From assembly GCA_903842755.1 (NCBI GenBank), contig CAIMNF010000406.1, forward strand, positions 1-11,739: a stretch of DNA of 11,739 nt, read 5' to 3'. Made by a program: the position numbers and the translations under genes. The stretch's first letter is position 1; every line of letters starts with the position of its first letter. The notes under the pieces are model-generated. The model was not told the DNA's origin, searched no databases, and saw nothing but the letters and a program-made list of their open reading frames with translations. This stretch comes from Oligoflexia bacterium (GTDB lineage Bacteria > Bdellovibrionota > UBA1018 > CAIMNF01). This document shows, in pieces, positions 1-7,816 of this stretch.

Positions 1-494
1 CCTTTTTTGATCGCCTTCACCAATTTTGCAACAATCTTATTGCGCTTCGATTTTGAGAGCTTGGTTTTTTTTACGGATTCGAGGTCAGAATTTGCTTCTT
101 GAAGCGCCCATTCTTCAACCCAATCTTGTGCCCAATCTTTTTTAAGAAAGCGGCACTCTTCTGCATGGTTAAACTTCTCTAAACATTGGTCATACGAAAG
201 CACTTTTGGATGAGCCTTCCCTTTTGGCGCTTTTAAATTTGCATTTGCGATTTGCTTCAGCAGCTCGGTTCGCTCGGGCGTTAAAGGGATCGTCTTTACA
301 TTTTTTAACAATCCTTGCGATAAGTGAATCCCTTCACCTTGATCAATTTTAAACGTTTCTGAAGAACTGACCGGCTTGAGTGTCGATTCAATTTTTTTGG
401 ATGTAGAACTACATGCAGCTCCCATTGAACCGATCGCTAAGGCCACCCCAAAGGCGTTTCTCAAACACTTTAAATCAAGTATTCTATTACTCAT
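1..494 (-). CDS. Putative lipoprotein of unknown function (C-terminus cut off by window edge)
   Basis: An open frame on the minus strand starts with ATG at 494 and runs off the left edge without a stop, giving 164 residues. The N-terminus has a short basic start (MSNRILDLK), a hydrophobic stretch (about residues 14-25) and a lipobox-like MGAAC with Cys28. This suggests signal-peptidase-II processing and lipid anchoring, although the -3 residue is Gly rather than the usual Leu/Val/Ile. A Ser/Thr/Lys linker follows (SSTSKK), then a soluble, charged domain rich in Lys and Glu. This domain contains two further cysteines (in SYDQCLEKF and EECRF) and ends in a very basic stretch. I recognise no family. 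The gene is divergent from the ATP-grasp gene, with only 42 bp between the starts, so their promoters must overlap. No clear Shine-Dalgarno sequence is visible. The open frame and export signal are seen directly; the lipoprotein call is inference. Confidence 0.7.
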   Translation of the reverse strand, partial: MSNRILDLKCLRNAFGVALAIGSMGAACSSTSKKIESTLKPVSSSETFKIDQGEGIHLSQGLLKNVKTIPLTPERTELLKQIANANLKAPKGKAHPKVLSYDQCLEKFNHAEECRFLKKDWAQDWVEEWALQEANSDLESVKKTKLSKSKRNKIVAKLVKAIKK

Positions 495-536
495 TTTTAA
501 TATCAAATTCAATAATTTCCCGTAGAATACCATTAA

Positions 537-1493
537 ATGTTAACCCCATTTCCAAAAATTCTTTGGCTCACCGACCCCTGGGACACACTCGCCCATGATC
601 AGGATACTACTTTACGCCTGATCCAAGAAGCACTCAAGATGGGTTTTGGCACCTATTGGAGTTCTTCGGATTTCGTTTTAAATACCAACGATTTAAACTC
701 CGTAAGGGTTGTGCCGCTGACCGAACTTCATTTCAATCCAACAGCCGAGCCCGAACCCCGAGTCGAAATGAAGTTATCTGAATTCGATCAAATTCACTAT
801 CGGCTCGATCCACCTGTCGACTTTAACTATATCTCTCTCTTAGATTCATTAGTGGCCCGATCCGCTCATCAAATCTTTAGTCCTCCAAGCATCATTAAAT
901 CCCAAAGCGAAAAACTTCCCCCTGCCGCACTTTCCCATCTCGTTCCCACTGGATACGTGATTCGCGGCCCCGATGACGTGCGTCCAGCCTTTGAAAAATT
1001 ATCCTCGATGCCGAAGGTAGTTTCAAAGCCCCTCAATCAAGCCCAAAGCAAAGGGGTAGCTGCATGGATTACGCCAAAATCATTTTCCGAATGGGCCGAG
1101 CTTATCTCTAAAATTACAAGTGCGTTCCAGGAGCCTCTTTTGGTCCAGGAATACTTGCCCGAGGTTGATTTAGGTGAAGTCAGGATGTGGTTTGCAAACG
1201 GTCAATTCATTGCCGCCCTAAAAAAATATCCTAAAAAAGGAGACTTTAGGGTCCTCATTGACGAAGGTTCGCGGGTCGAGGCCTATACCCTTAATGCAGT
1301 TGAACTGGAGAATGCAAAAGCGGTTGGAAAGGTCCTAAAAATGCAGAACGTGATGCTGGCCGCGATCGACTTTATCCAAGGAAAGATTTCGGACTATAAC
1401 ATCACCAGCCCAGGGCTATTGATTCAATTAGAAAAAGTCCATGGTGGGAAAAACTTTGCACGAATGGTTTTAGATCAAATTACGCGCTCTTAA
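537..1493 (+). CDS. Glutathione synthetase-like ATP-grasp ligase (GshB family, divergent)
   Basis: This 318-residue protein aligns from memory along the whole of prokaryotic glutathione synthetase. The N-terminal domain is residues 6-110, with KILWLTDPW, DTTLRLIQEA and the family motif RxDPPxD at 89-95 (RLDPPVD, compare RKDPPFD in E. coli). The ATP-grasp domain covers about 115-312, with SKPL (163-166), the strand LLVQEYLP (201-208), and AIDFI...SDYNITSP (276-292, compare TEINVTSP). The family joins glycine to gamma-glutamylcysteine using ATP in the cytoplasm. Key segments differ from the E. coli enzyme: the glycine-rich loop after KPL is replaced by NQAQSKG, the GGETRGN stretch is KKGDFRV, and the metal-ligand Glu of TEIN is Asp. 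The exact substrate is therefore uncertain. The start is fixed by an in-frame TAA directly before ATG 537. The ribosome binding site is weak. The 3' end overlaps the convergent kinase gene by 14 bp. Confidence 0.8.
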   Translation: MLTPFPKILWLTDPWDTLAHDQDTTLRLIQEALKMGFGTYWSSSDFVLNTNDLNSVRVVPLTELHFNPTAEPEPRVEMKLSEFDQIHYRLDPPVDFNYISLLDSLVARSAHQIFSPPSIIKSQSEKLPPAALSHLVPTGYVIRGPDDVRPAFEKLSSMPKVVSKPLNQAQSKGVAAWITPKSFSEWAELISKITSAFQEPLLVQEYLPEVDLGEVRMWFANGQFIAALKKYPKKGDFRVLIDEGSRVEAYTLNAVELENAKAVGKVLKMQNVMLAAIDFIQGKISDYNITSPGLLIQLEKVHGGKNFARMVLDQITRS

Positions 1494-2595
1494 GAGTCAA
1501 CCGCACCATCGTGCCGCTTTGTGCGGAATTTTCCCGAGATTCAGAGCTGATTTCAATTGTGCCTCCGTAAAGTTCCACAAAGCGTTTCACGATCGGCATA
1601 CCAAAGCCCGTTCCTTTTTCTTTTTCAGTACCCGGGCGTGAGGTCTTTTCGGTTTTACTAAATATTTTTGCTAAAAGATCAGCAGGCATTCCCATACCAA
1701 AATCCTGAACTTCGACTTGAATTCCCTGCGCCAACGGAAATGCTTTCAAAATAATTTTGCTCCCTGGATAGGAAAATTTAAATGCGTTTGAGATTAAATT
1801 GTTTAAAACCGAGTTCACAAACGAATTGGGCTCGGCCAACACGGTCAATTCGGGGTCGCAGTCGATCACTAATTCTACCTTTTTTTCGATAGATCGAGCC
1901 GAAAAAATAGTCGCACAATCCTCAAAAATTGGCCGAACTTTAATTTTTTCTAATTTCAGATTTAATTTTTGATCGTCTAAAGCTTGCAGCTGCCTAATGT
2001 TTTCAACCAAACCGCCAATTCGCTCGGCCCCTGTTAACGCTCTTCCGTATTCCCGCTGAAAATCCGCCCGCTGAAGCAAATTTTCATTTTCCAACAATTT
2101 ACCAAGAGTTCTAATTCCGTGCCCGACCAACATTAATAAATTGTTAATGTCATGGGAAAGGGTCCGTGTAAGTTGCGCCTGATCTTCAAATTGAGCCAAA
2201 ATTTTCTTTTGAAGGTCACTGTTTAAAAAAACTCGGTTTAGGCGCGCCATGACCTCTTGCTCACGCGGCGGCTTCAGGACGTAATCTTCCGCACCCGAAT
2301 TAAACGCCTCCGCAATTTCATTTTCCCCTGCATGCGAGGTCACAAAAAGGACCGGAATATCTTTGGTCTGAGGGTTTTGCTTCAAAGCGCGACACACCTC
2401 CGGACCGTTCATGACGGGCATTTCAAAGTCCAACAAAATCACGTCCGGTTGCTCTTTACAGGCCAACTGAACCACGTTTTGAGATTCCATTTCAAAAATG
2501 GTTTCAAAGCCGTAGCGGCTTAAAATCTTGTTCAACACCAAAATGTTGAGTTTCATATCATCAACGATGATGATTTTTCGCGATGGTGTAGTCAT
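1480..2595 (-). CDS. Receiver-histidine kinase fusion (REC + HisKA + HATPase_c)
   Basis: This is a 371-residue cytoplasmic signalling protein with no membrane segment. Residues 7-122 are a receiver domain with acidic pocket D12-D13, phospho-acceptor D56 (DVILLDFEMP), T86 and K108. A helical dimerisation domain follows, with the phospho-histidine motif LSHDINN (H148). The ATP-binding domain has an N box (NNLISNAFKF, about 265-274), a G1 box (DFGMGM, 298-303) and a G2 box (KGTGFGMPI, 327-335). All catalytic residues are present, so it should both receive and donate phosphate. Its sensory input probably arrives as phosphorylation of its own receiver domain rather than from a ligand domain. It lies 5 bp after the single-domain regulator, and its ribosome binding site AGGA (2604-2607, 8 bp from ATG) overlaps that gene's stop codon. 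This indicates co-transcription and translational coupling. The 3' end overlaps the convergent ATP-grasp gene. Confidence 0.9.
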   Translation of the reverse strand: MTTPSRKIIIVDDMKLNILVLNKILSRYGFETIFEMESQNVVQLACKEQPDVILLDFEMPVMNGPEVCRALKQNPQTKDIPVLFVTSHAGENEIAEAFNSGAEDYVLKPPREQEVMARLNRVFLNSDLQKKILAQFEDQAQLTRTLSHDINNLLMLVGHGIRTLGKLLENENLLQRADFQREYGRALTGAERIGGLVENIRQLQALDDQKLNLKLEKIKVRPIFEDCATIFSARSIEKKVELVIDCDPELTVLAEPNSFVNSVLNNLISNAFKFSYPGSKIILKAFPLAQGIQVEVQDFGMGMPADLLAKIFSKTEKTSRPGTEKEKGTGFGMPIVKRFVELYGGTIEISSESRENSAQSGTMVRLTLKSA

Positions 2596-2600
2596 TGACT

Positions 2601-3074
2601 TTATCCTACGGGCTTCTTCAGCCGCAGAAGTTCAATCATTCTTACTCCGTGGTCCTTCCCCAAGGCTTTCGTGCGCTTTCCCACCTCGAGCCAAATCGGG
2701 ACCTTCTTTAAAATGTCTTCAATATTAAAAGGTTTAATAATGTAATCGATTGCCCCCAACTGGATGGCCTGAACAAGCCGCTCGGAATCCGAGTGAGCAC
2801 TAATCATTACAAACGCACTGACATGCCCTTTCTTCCGTAAGCTAGTCACTAGCTCAAGCCCAGACTTCAGGGGCATTGAAATATCGCACAGAATTAACGG
2901 GACCGTTCCCTTTTCTAAAATTTCTTCTGCCTGTACGGCATCCTCAGCGGTGGTCACCGAATAACCTTCTAGCTCCAATGTCTCTTTCAGCACGGATCGA
3001 AGATCTTCTTCGTCATCGACGATTAAAATATCGACCAACGGGTCTTGCGCAGGATCCAAGGCGTCTAAACTCAT
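2601..3074 (-). CDS. Single-domain response regulator (CheY-like, with C-terminal extension)
   Basis: The protein has 157 residues. A receiver domain spans about 14-132, with acidic pocket D20-D21-E22, phospho-acceptor D64 (LILCDISMP), S92 (MISAH) and K114 (YIIKPF). No DNA-binding or enzymatic output domain follows. A basic tail of about 30 residues ends the protein, so it probably acts by protein contact or as a phosphate shuttle. It is first in a two-gene operon with the receiver-kinase fusion, which is its likely partner; the order suggests kinase to regulator phosphotransfer, but the direction cannot be read from sequence. The ATG at 3074 has no strong Shine-Dalgarno sequence. The 77-bp gap to the MerR gene upstream may hold its own promoter, but I could not pick a convincing one. 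Confidence 0.88.
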   Translation of the reverse strand: MSLDALDPAQDPLVDILIVDDEEDLRSVLKETLELEGYSVTTAEDAVQAEEILEKGTVPLILCDISMPLKSGLELVTSLRKKGHVSAFVMISAHSDSERLVQAIQLGAIDYIIKPFNIEDILKKVPIWLEVGKRTKALGKDHGVRMIELLRLKKPVG

Positions 3075-3151
3075 AATGTTTAAATTTTATTGGAGATTAA
3101 CAGAGATTACAATGGGTCATTATTGACAGAATACGCAAACCACCCTAAACC

Positions 3152-3637
3152 CTAATCCTTTTTGGACACATCGATCAGTTTGGGCACATCTAGACCAGAC
3201 ACTTCAGGCTGCCGGATGAGCGTTTGGAGCTCACTAATTCGATCTCGGATTTCCTTTAAGTCTTTTATTTCTTTTAAGCTTGCAACTTGATCCTTAGACA
3301 AGAGATCACCGACTTTGACTTTCTCTTGAGCCGCGTCGCCACCTTGAATGAGTTCAAGCATGGTTTCCTTTAATTTTGACTGTTTACGAAGTTCAGTGAG
3401 TCTCTTCTTTGCCCCTTCAATGGAATAACGCTCACCGTGCAATAAATGCTTAATGAGAACCAGTCCTTCGATCTGTGCCCGCCGATAAACGCGTTGACCG
3501 GTAGAAGACTTTTCAGGAGCAACAAAAGGGAACTCTCCTTCCCAAAATCGAATCACATACGGCTTCACGCCGAGAATGGCTGCGACATCGCCAATCCTAA
3601 AGAACACCCTCTCTGGAATCATTGTTTTTTGATTCAT
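3152..3637 (-). CDS. MerR-family transcriptional regulator
   Basis: The chosen start (ATG 3637) gives 161 residues. The N-terminal winged helix-turn-helix shows FRIGDVAAILGVKPYVIRFW (helix-turn-helix at about 13-33), then a wing with GQRVYRRAQI (48-56) and RYSIEGAKKRL (70-80). The C-terminal half is a charged helical region likely to form the dimer coiled coil (about 118-143). No cysteines suitable for metal sensing are present, so the inducer is unknown. The frame stays open to ATG 3685, which would add 16 Met-rich residues and overlap ihfA. I prefer 3637 because AAGGA (3645-3649) lies 7 bp upstream and overlaps the ihfA stop. A MerR-type gene directly after ihfA is a recurrent arrangement in Proteobacteria and Myxococcota, and it supports co-transcription with the upstream pheST-ihfA genes. 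Confidence 0.88.
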   Translation of the reverse strand: MNQKTMIPERVFFRIGDVAAILGVKPYVIRFWEGEFPFVAPEKSSTGQRVYRRAQIEGLVLIKHLLHGERYSIEGAKKRLTELRKQSKLKETMLELIQGGDAAQEKVKVGDLLSKDQVASLKEIKDLKEIRDRISELQTLIRQPEVSGLDVPKLIDVSKKD

Positions 3638-3641
3638 TGAG

Positions 3642-4007
3642 TTATCCTTCATCATCATCCTCATCATCGCCTGAATTCTTTCCACGTCGGCGAATCATCT
3701 CTTCGGTAATTTCTTTACCCTTCAGCGTGTCATTTACTTCTTCCCGCAACACTTGCGAAGGCTTAAAGGTAAGGACTCTTCTTGCAGAAATCTCGATCGC
3801 CTGTCCGGTTTGGGGATTGCGTCCTGTTCTGGCGCGCTTTTCACGAACGACAAAATTTCCAAATCCAGAAATTTTAATTTTGTCGCCCTCCGTGAGAGCG
3901 CCCTTGATGGTATCGAAAATGAGTTCGACCATATCTGCGGCTTCTTTTTTCGAAAAGCCAATTCGCTCATGAATTGCGTCAACCAAATCTGCCTTAGTGA
4001 GTGCCAC
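3642..4007 (-). CDS. ihfA: Integration host factor alpha subunit (HU/IHF family) with acidic tail
   Basis: This 121-residue HU/IHF fold protein starts TKADLVDAIHERIGFSKKEA. It has the core GDKIKISGFGNFVVREKRAR (41-60), the DNA-intercalating arm GRNPQTG (62-68, Pro65), and ARRVLTFKP (75-83). It is expected to bend DNA in the nucleoid, normally paired with an IHF beta subunit that is not in this window. Its position after pheT is the classic ihfA location and decides alpha over beta or HU. It is longer than the usual ~95-100 residues: a C-terminal extension ends in a run of Asp/Glu (GDDEDDDEG, 113-121). The start is GTG at 4007, with AAGGAG (4017-4022) 9 bp upstream. The stop codon overlaps the ribosome binding site of the next gene. 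Confidence 0.93.
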   Translation of the reverse strand: MALTKADLVDAIHERIGFSKKEAADMVELIFDTIKGALTEGDKIKISGFGNFVVREKRARTGRNPQTGQAIEISARRVLTFKPSQVLREEVNDTLKGKEITEEMIRRRGKNSGDDEDDDEG

Positions 4008-4042
4008 CGTTAGTTTCTCCTTATTTCTCCCGAAATCCCCAA

Positions 4043-4067
4043 TTTAAATACATAAAAAATATTTAAA
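4043..4067. promoter_or_regulatory. AT-rich inverted repeat upstream of ihfA
   Basis: In the 75-bp pheT-ihfA gap there is a perfect 8-bp inverted repeat, TTTAAATA (4043-4050) and TATTTAAA (4060-4067), separated by 9 bp. It lies 36-60 bp upstream of the ihfA GTG. It could be an operator or part of an AT-rich promoter for ihfA-merR. It has no T-tract of its own and looks too AT-rich for a terminator. IHF is known to autoregulate in E. coli, but I see no good IHF consensus here. The function is inferred only. Confidence 0.3.
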
Positions 4068-4082
4068 ACCTCAGGCCCCTGC

Positions 4083-6596
4083 TTAACGCAGGCTTGCTCC
4101 AAATTCCTCGGACCACTTCTTCACGATGACTTCGGCGCATTGATCCACCTGTTTTTCTTCTAAACTCTTGGCCTCGTCGGAAAAGATCACCCGTATGCCG
4201 ATACTGATCATTCCTTCAGGGATGTGAGCTCCCTTATAAGTATCAAAAATCTTTACGACTTTTGCAATCGGCTTCCCAAATTTTAATGCCACTTGAATTA
4301 AATTTTCTGCGGAAACATCCTCTTTAACAAGGAGCGCAAAGTCCCTCTCCATCGTCGGGAAGCCCGACCAGGCCTTAAACTGCCTATTTTGGCTAGGTGT
4401 CAAAGCAATGACGGGCTCTACATTAATTTCGGCCCAGTAAACGGGATGACGCAGCTTAAGCTCCGCTTCCAGCTTAGGGTGAATTCGCCCTAAAAATCCA
4501 ACGGGATCTTTACCCACCGCTACTTGCAAGGTTTGCCCCGGGTGAAAAACCGTCGATTGAATCGAGGCTTGTCCCACCGTCGCGCGATAACGAATCCCCT
4601 TCGTTCCTAATCTTTCGAAGACGGACTCCACCACATTTTTTAAGTCAAAAAAATCAACTTCACCGCGCTCCGACTTGATGGCCTGATCAAAGCGTGGCCC
4701 CGAAATCAATACGGCAAGCTTCCACGTCTCGGTGACTCCTGTTTCGGTTTCGCTCGTTGCTTCGATTTTGCTTCCTTCAAAAACCGGTCTCACCTCAAAA
4801 ATCCTTACCGCAAGCGGTTCCGATCCAAAATGGTGCCGCTCATTTTCTTGGTACGCTTTCATTAAGCCCGGAAGCAACGAGGGAACCATAAAGCCCTGTT
4901 CCTCACTTAAGGGATTAAGAATTTTTACGGAGGATTGAAACCCAAACTTTTGAATCCAGGATTCACTTTGAAAGGCATAATTCAGCACTTCCGAGAGTCC
5001 CTGATCTGCAAGGCAGTTTTTAATCCCGTCTAAAGTTTCCAAGCGATGTGAAACGGCGCTGCCATGGCGCGCTTTCGGCGATCCACTTAAGGCCGGAATC
5101 GTACTTGGGATTTGATCATAACCAAAGCACCGGGCGATTTCTTCTGCAATATCTTGCGGAATTTTCAAGTCCAGACGATAAGACGGCGGAGTAATTCGCC
5201 ACATAGGCTTTTGAATATCCCCTCCCACCCCTTCAACTTTACAGTCTAGTCCTTCCAATAGTTGAAGCATTCGACGTTGCTCGAACGCGGTTCCTAAAAA
5301 TGCATTAATCCACTCCGGGCTGGTTTGAATAGAAGTCGTTTGATTTTGACTCAATTCGCCTCCTCCCCCGCCATCCAAACGAGTTCCTTGGGTTGCACCC
5401 ACCACTACGCCCGAGGATAAACGAACCACGAGATCGGCAAGGCGCTGTATAGCATCCTTTAAGCCGCCGCGATCAATCCCTTTCTCAAACCGCAGGGACG
5501 CTTCCGATCGCTTTTGGTACCGAAACGCCGCACGTCTGACCAGCGTGGGATTAAACTCCGCACATTCTAAAAACACACGTTTCGTTGTGGCAGAAACTTC
5601 ACTATTCGCGCCCCCCATCACTCCCGCTAATCCTACAGGCTTAACGCCATCCGAAATGATCAGTTCTTCGCCGGTCGTGACGATTTCAGAATCATCCAGG
5701 AGCTTTAATTTCTCGCCGGCCTTTGATTTTCGAACTTGAATTAACCCACCCTCAATTTTGTCGGCATCATAAATATGAACGGGGAACCCGTATTCAAACA
5801 TCAAGAAATTGCTTGCATCGACAATGTTATTAATGGAGCGCTGACCAATGGCTTCTAGTCTAGTCTTTAACCAACCGGGTGAAGGCCCCACCACCACGCC
5901 TTCAATGGAACAACCAAAAAACTGGGGAGCATCCGCCCCTGCAGCCAGTTCAACTCGGATGGGTTTATTTCCACCGGAGTGGGAAGCAAAACTTAGCTCG
6001 GGCACTTTCGGGGTCTTTAACGGGCGCCCAAGGGCTGCGGCAATTTCACGGGCCATCCCTCGGTGACTCAAACAATCTCCCCGATTAGCCGTAAGCTTTA
6101 TTTCAAGAATGACATCATCTAACGCAAGAATGTCTGCAACCTTCCAGCCTACGGGGGTTTTCTCGGGAAGAATTAAAATTCCATCCGAGGTTGACTTTAA
6201 TCCAAGCTCCGACTCTGAACACAGCATTCCATTGGAAACCACTCCGCGAATTTTGCTTTTTTCAATTTTTAAACCATTCGGTAAATGCGCGCCGATTTGC
6301 GCCAAGCAGACCACGTCGCCCACCTTCATGTTTTGCGCGCCACAAACAATTTCTAGATAAGCATTATTCCCCGGATTTACCGTACAAAGCGAAAGCCGAT
6401 CCGCTTCTGGATGTTTTTGTTTTTGAATAATTTGAACCGAAATAACGTGCTCTAAGCCTTGGTTTTGACGGTGAACACTTTCCACTTCTAGGCCACGCGA
6501 GGTTAACAAATCAGCCATTTGCTGCGCCCCTTCGGGCCGGTCCAAATAATCCTGAATTTCAACCCATTCTTGCAACCACTTTAATGAAACCTTCAT
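4083..6596 (-). CDS. pheT: Phenylalanine--tRNA ligase beta subunit
   Basis: This is the 837-residue beta chain of the alpha2-beta2 enzyme that charges tRNA-Phe and edits mischarged Tyr-tRNA-Phe in the cytoplasm. The domains appear in the standard order. MKVSLKWLQEWV opens the chain. A tRNA-binding OB fold follows at about 45-155 (KHPEADRLSLC, GVVSNGMLCSESELG). The B3/B4 editing domain is at about 213-395 (SINNIVDASNFLMFEYGFPV, GLAGVMGG, RRAAFRYQKRSEASLRFEKG). B5 covers about 420-500 (SYRLDLKIPQDIAEEIARCF), then the catalytic-like domain, and a C-terminal FDX-ACB anticodon-binding domain (about 743-837, FPTMERDFALLV to the end). It is slightly longer than the E. coli protein (795); a Gly-rich insert at 409-413 lies before B5. 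The start overlaps the pheS stop in an ATGA junction, which suggests translational coupling and equal subunit supply. Confidence 0.98.
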   Translation of the reverse strand: MKVSLKWLQEWVEIQDYLDRPEGAQQMADLLTSRGLEVESVHRQNQGLEHVISVQIIQKQKHPEADRLSLCTVNPGNNAYLEIVCGAQNMKVGDVVCLAQIGAHLPNGLKIEKSKIRGVVSNGMLCSESELGLKSTSDGILILPEKTPVGWKVADILALDDVILEIKLTANRGDCLSHRGMAREIAAALGRPLKTPKVPELSFASHSGGNKPIRVELAAGADAPQFFGCSIEGVVVGPSPGWLKTRLEAIGQRSINNIVDASNFLMFEYGFPVHIYDADKIEGGLIQVRKSKAGEKLKLLDDSEIVTTGEELIISDGVKPVGLAGVMGGANSEVSATTKRVFLECAEFNPTLVRRAAFRYQKRSEASLRFEKGIDRGGLKDAIQRLADLVVRLSSGVVVGATQGTRLDGGGGGELSQNQTTSIQTSPEWINAFLGTAFEQRRMLQLLEGLDCKVEGVGGDIQKPMWRITPPSYRLDLKIPQDIAEEIARCFGYDQIPSTIPALSGSPKARHGSAVSHRLETLDGIKNCLADQGLSEVLNYAFQSESWIQKFGFQSSVKILNPLSEEQGFMVPSLLPGLMKAYQENERHHFGSEPLAVRIFEVRPVFEGSKIEATSETETGVTETWKLAVLISGPRFDQAIKSERGEVDFFDLKNVVESVFERLGTKGIRYRATVGQASIQSTVFHPGQTLQVAVGKDPVGFLGRIHPKLEAELKLRHPVYWAEINVEPVIALTPSQNRQFKAWSGFPTMERDFALLVKEDVSAENLIQVALKFGKPIAKVVKIFDTYKGAHIPEGMISIGIRVIFSDEAKSLEEKQVDQCAEVIVKKWSEEFGASLR

Positions 6597-7636
6597 CGCT
6601 GAACCCCAAATTGTTTTAGAAAGCGTAAATCACCTTGAAATAAAAACCGCATGTCTGGAATTCCATGCAGGAGCATTGCAATGCGCTCAATTCCCATCCC
6701 AAATGCAAAACCAGTCACTTCGTCCGGGCGGTAGCCCGCTAACTCAAATAAACGTGGGTGAACCATCCCCGCTCCCAAAATTTCAAGCCAGCCTGTTCCT
6801 TTACAGATTGGGCATTGATGATTTTTTCCACCGCAAAGCATGCAGCTCACGTCGACCTCTGCACCTGGCTCCACGAACGGAAAGTAACTTGGCCGTAAGC
6901 GAATTTTAGTTTCGGTACCGAACATTTCTTTTGCAAAAAAATCCAACACGCCCTTTAAATCGCTCATTGAAACTTTTCGATCAACCCAAAGGCCTTCAAT
7001 TTGGTGAAACATGGGTGAATGGGTGGCATCGGAGTCGCATCGATAAACAGCGCCGGGACTTAAAATGCGCACCGGCCAAGACTGGTTGCGCATCTCGCGC
7101 ATTTGGACCGGAGACGTTTGCGACCTTAACACTACGCCTGGCCCGATAAAAAAGGTATCCTGCATGTCCCGCGCGGGATGGTCTTTTGGAATATTTACTG
7201 CTTCAAAGTTTAAAAAATCAGTTTCAATTTCAGGCCCCACCGTAACATCAAACCCAATCCGTCCCAATACTTTTGAAATCGCACGCACGGTCGTAGTAAT
7301 GGGATGAAGCGAACCCACATGGGGTTTGCGGGAGGGGATGGTGACATCCAGTTTTGTTTTTTCTAAACTTGCTTCAATTGCCAGAACTTCAAGGGCGGTT
7401 TTTTTTGTTTCTAAGGCCGCCTCGATTTTAGATTTCCACTCGTTGGCGAGGGCACCTAAAACGGGTCGCTCCTCCGGTGGCACTTGTCCAAGAGACTTTA
7501 GCGCTTCACTCAAACTTCCTTTTTTCCCTAAAACACTGACCCGAATTTGCTCTAACTGCGCGAGCTCTGCGGCAGCAGTAATTTGTCCAAGCGCAAGCGT
7601 TCCCTTTTCTGCGATCTGTGCTTTAATATCACTCAT
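6593..7636 (-). CDS. pheS: Phenylalanine--tRNA ligase alpha subunit
   Basis: This 347-residue class II catalytic subunit pairs with PheT. An N-terminal coiled-coil arm (about 1-90) contacts tRNA. The catalytic core holds HPITTTVRAI (111-120), DTFFI...LRSQTSPVQMR (160-180), motif 2 region YRCDSDATHSPMFHQIEG (198-214, unusual CDSD where RxD is commoner), and motif 3 GFAFGMGIERIAML (309-322). A Cys4 insert (C265, C268, C275, C278) before GWLEILGAGMVHP matches the form seen in Bacillus-type PheS rather than the short E. coli loop. The ATG at 7636 has no clear Shine-Dalgarno sequence. The 180-bp gap upstream, after rplT, is large enough for a separate promoter, but I found no convincing -35/-10 pair and no T-box. 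Confidence 0.98.
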   Translation of the reverse strand: MSDIKAQIAEKGTLALGQITAAAELAQLEQIRVSVLGKKGSLSEALKSLGQVPPEERPVLGALANEWKSKIEAALETKKTALEVLAIEASLEKTKLDVTIPSRKPHVGSLHPITTTVRAISKVLGRIGFDVTVGPEIETDFLNFEAVNIPKDHPARDMQDTFFIGPGVVLRSQTSPVQMREMRNQSWPVRILSPGAVYRCDSDATHSPMFHQIEGLWVDRKVSMSDLKGVLDFFAKEMFGTETKIRLRPSYFPFVEPGAEVDVSCMLCGGKNHQCPICKGTGWLEILGAGMVHPRLFELAGYRPDEVTGFAFGMGIERIAMLLHGIPDMRFLFQGDLRFLKQFGVQR

Positions 7637-7729
7637 TGCTATAAAATATCAAAGAGTTGGCAAACATTGAAAGTTAAATCCTCTTTTTAAGCGCATAAAC
7701 AAAGGTCATTTAATAAATTTGATCGGGTA

Positions 7730-7804
7730 ATGAAAATCGAAATGGAGGCTTTAATCCTGCAGGAACAAGAGAAGCCCACCAAAGCACAATATAGGAATAT
7801 TTGA
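7730..7804 (+). other. Short ORF antisense to the rplT-pheS gap (24 codons, doubtful)
   Basis: ATG at 7730 opens 24 codons ending in TGA. The peptide starts MKIEMEALILQEQEK and would be a charged helix. It sits on the plus strand against the operon, directly after the 14-mer TTTGATCGGGTAAT that recurs just upstream of the repeat-protein gene at 9997. There is no Shine-Dalgarno sequence. It may be chance; it is listed because of the shared upstream sequence. Confidence 0.12.
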
Positions 7805-7816
7805 ATACAAGAAGAA

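Noticed and set aside
1487..1496. CTCTTAAGAG palindrome at the convergent gene ends considered as a terminator
   Set aside because: 10-bp palindrome without loop or T-tract; it overlaps both coding ends and is probably chance.
3142..3160. Telomere-like TTAGGGTTTAGGG on the minus strand
   Set aside because: Only two imperfect units, partly inside the end of the MerR gene; coincidence in a bacterial sequence.
7649..7696. 15-codon minus-strand ORF upstream of pheS with two Phe codons, a possible phenylalanine attenuator leader peptide
   Set aside because: Only two separated Phe codons, no alternative terminator hairpin or U-tract, and no ribosome binding site; too weak for attenuation.
7637..7816. 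T-box or L20-leader type RNA element in the rplT-pheS gap
   Set aside because: No T-box core sequence, no terminator hairpin, and no L20-leader-like long stems were found by eye.
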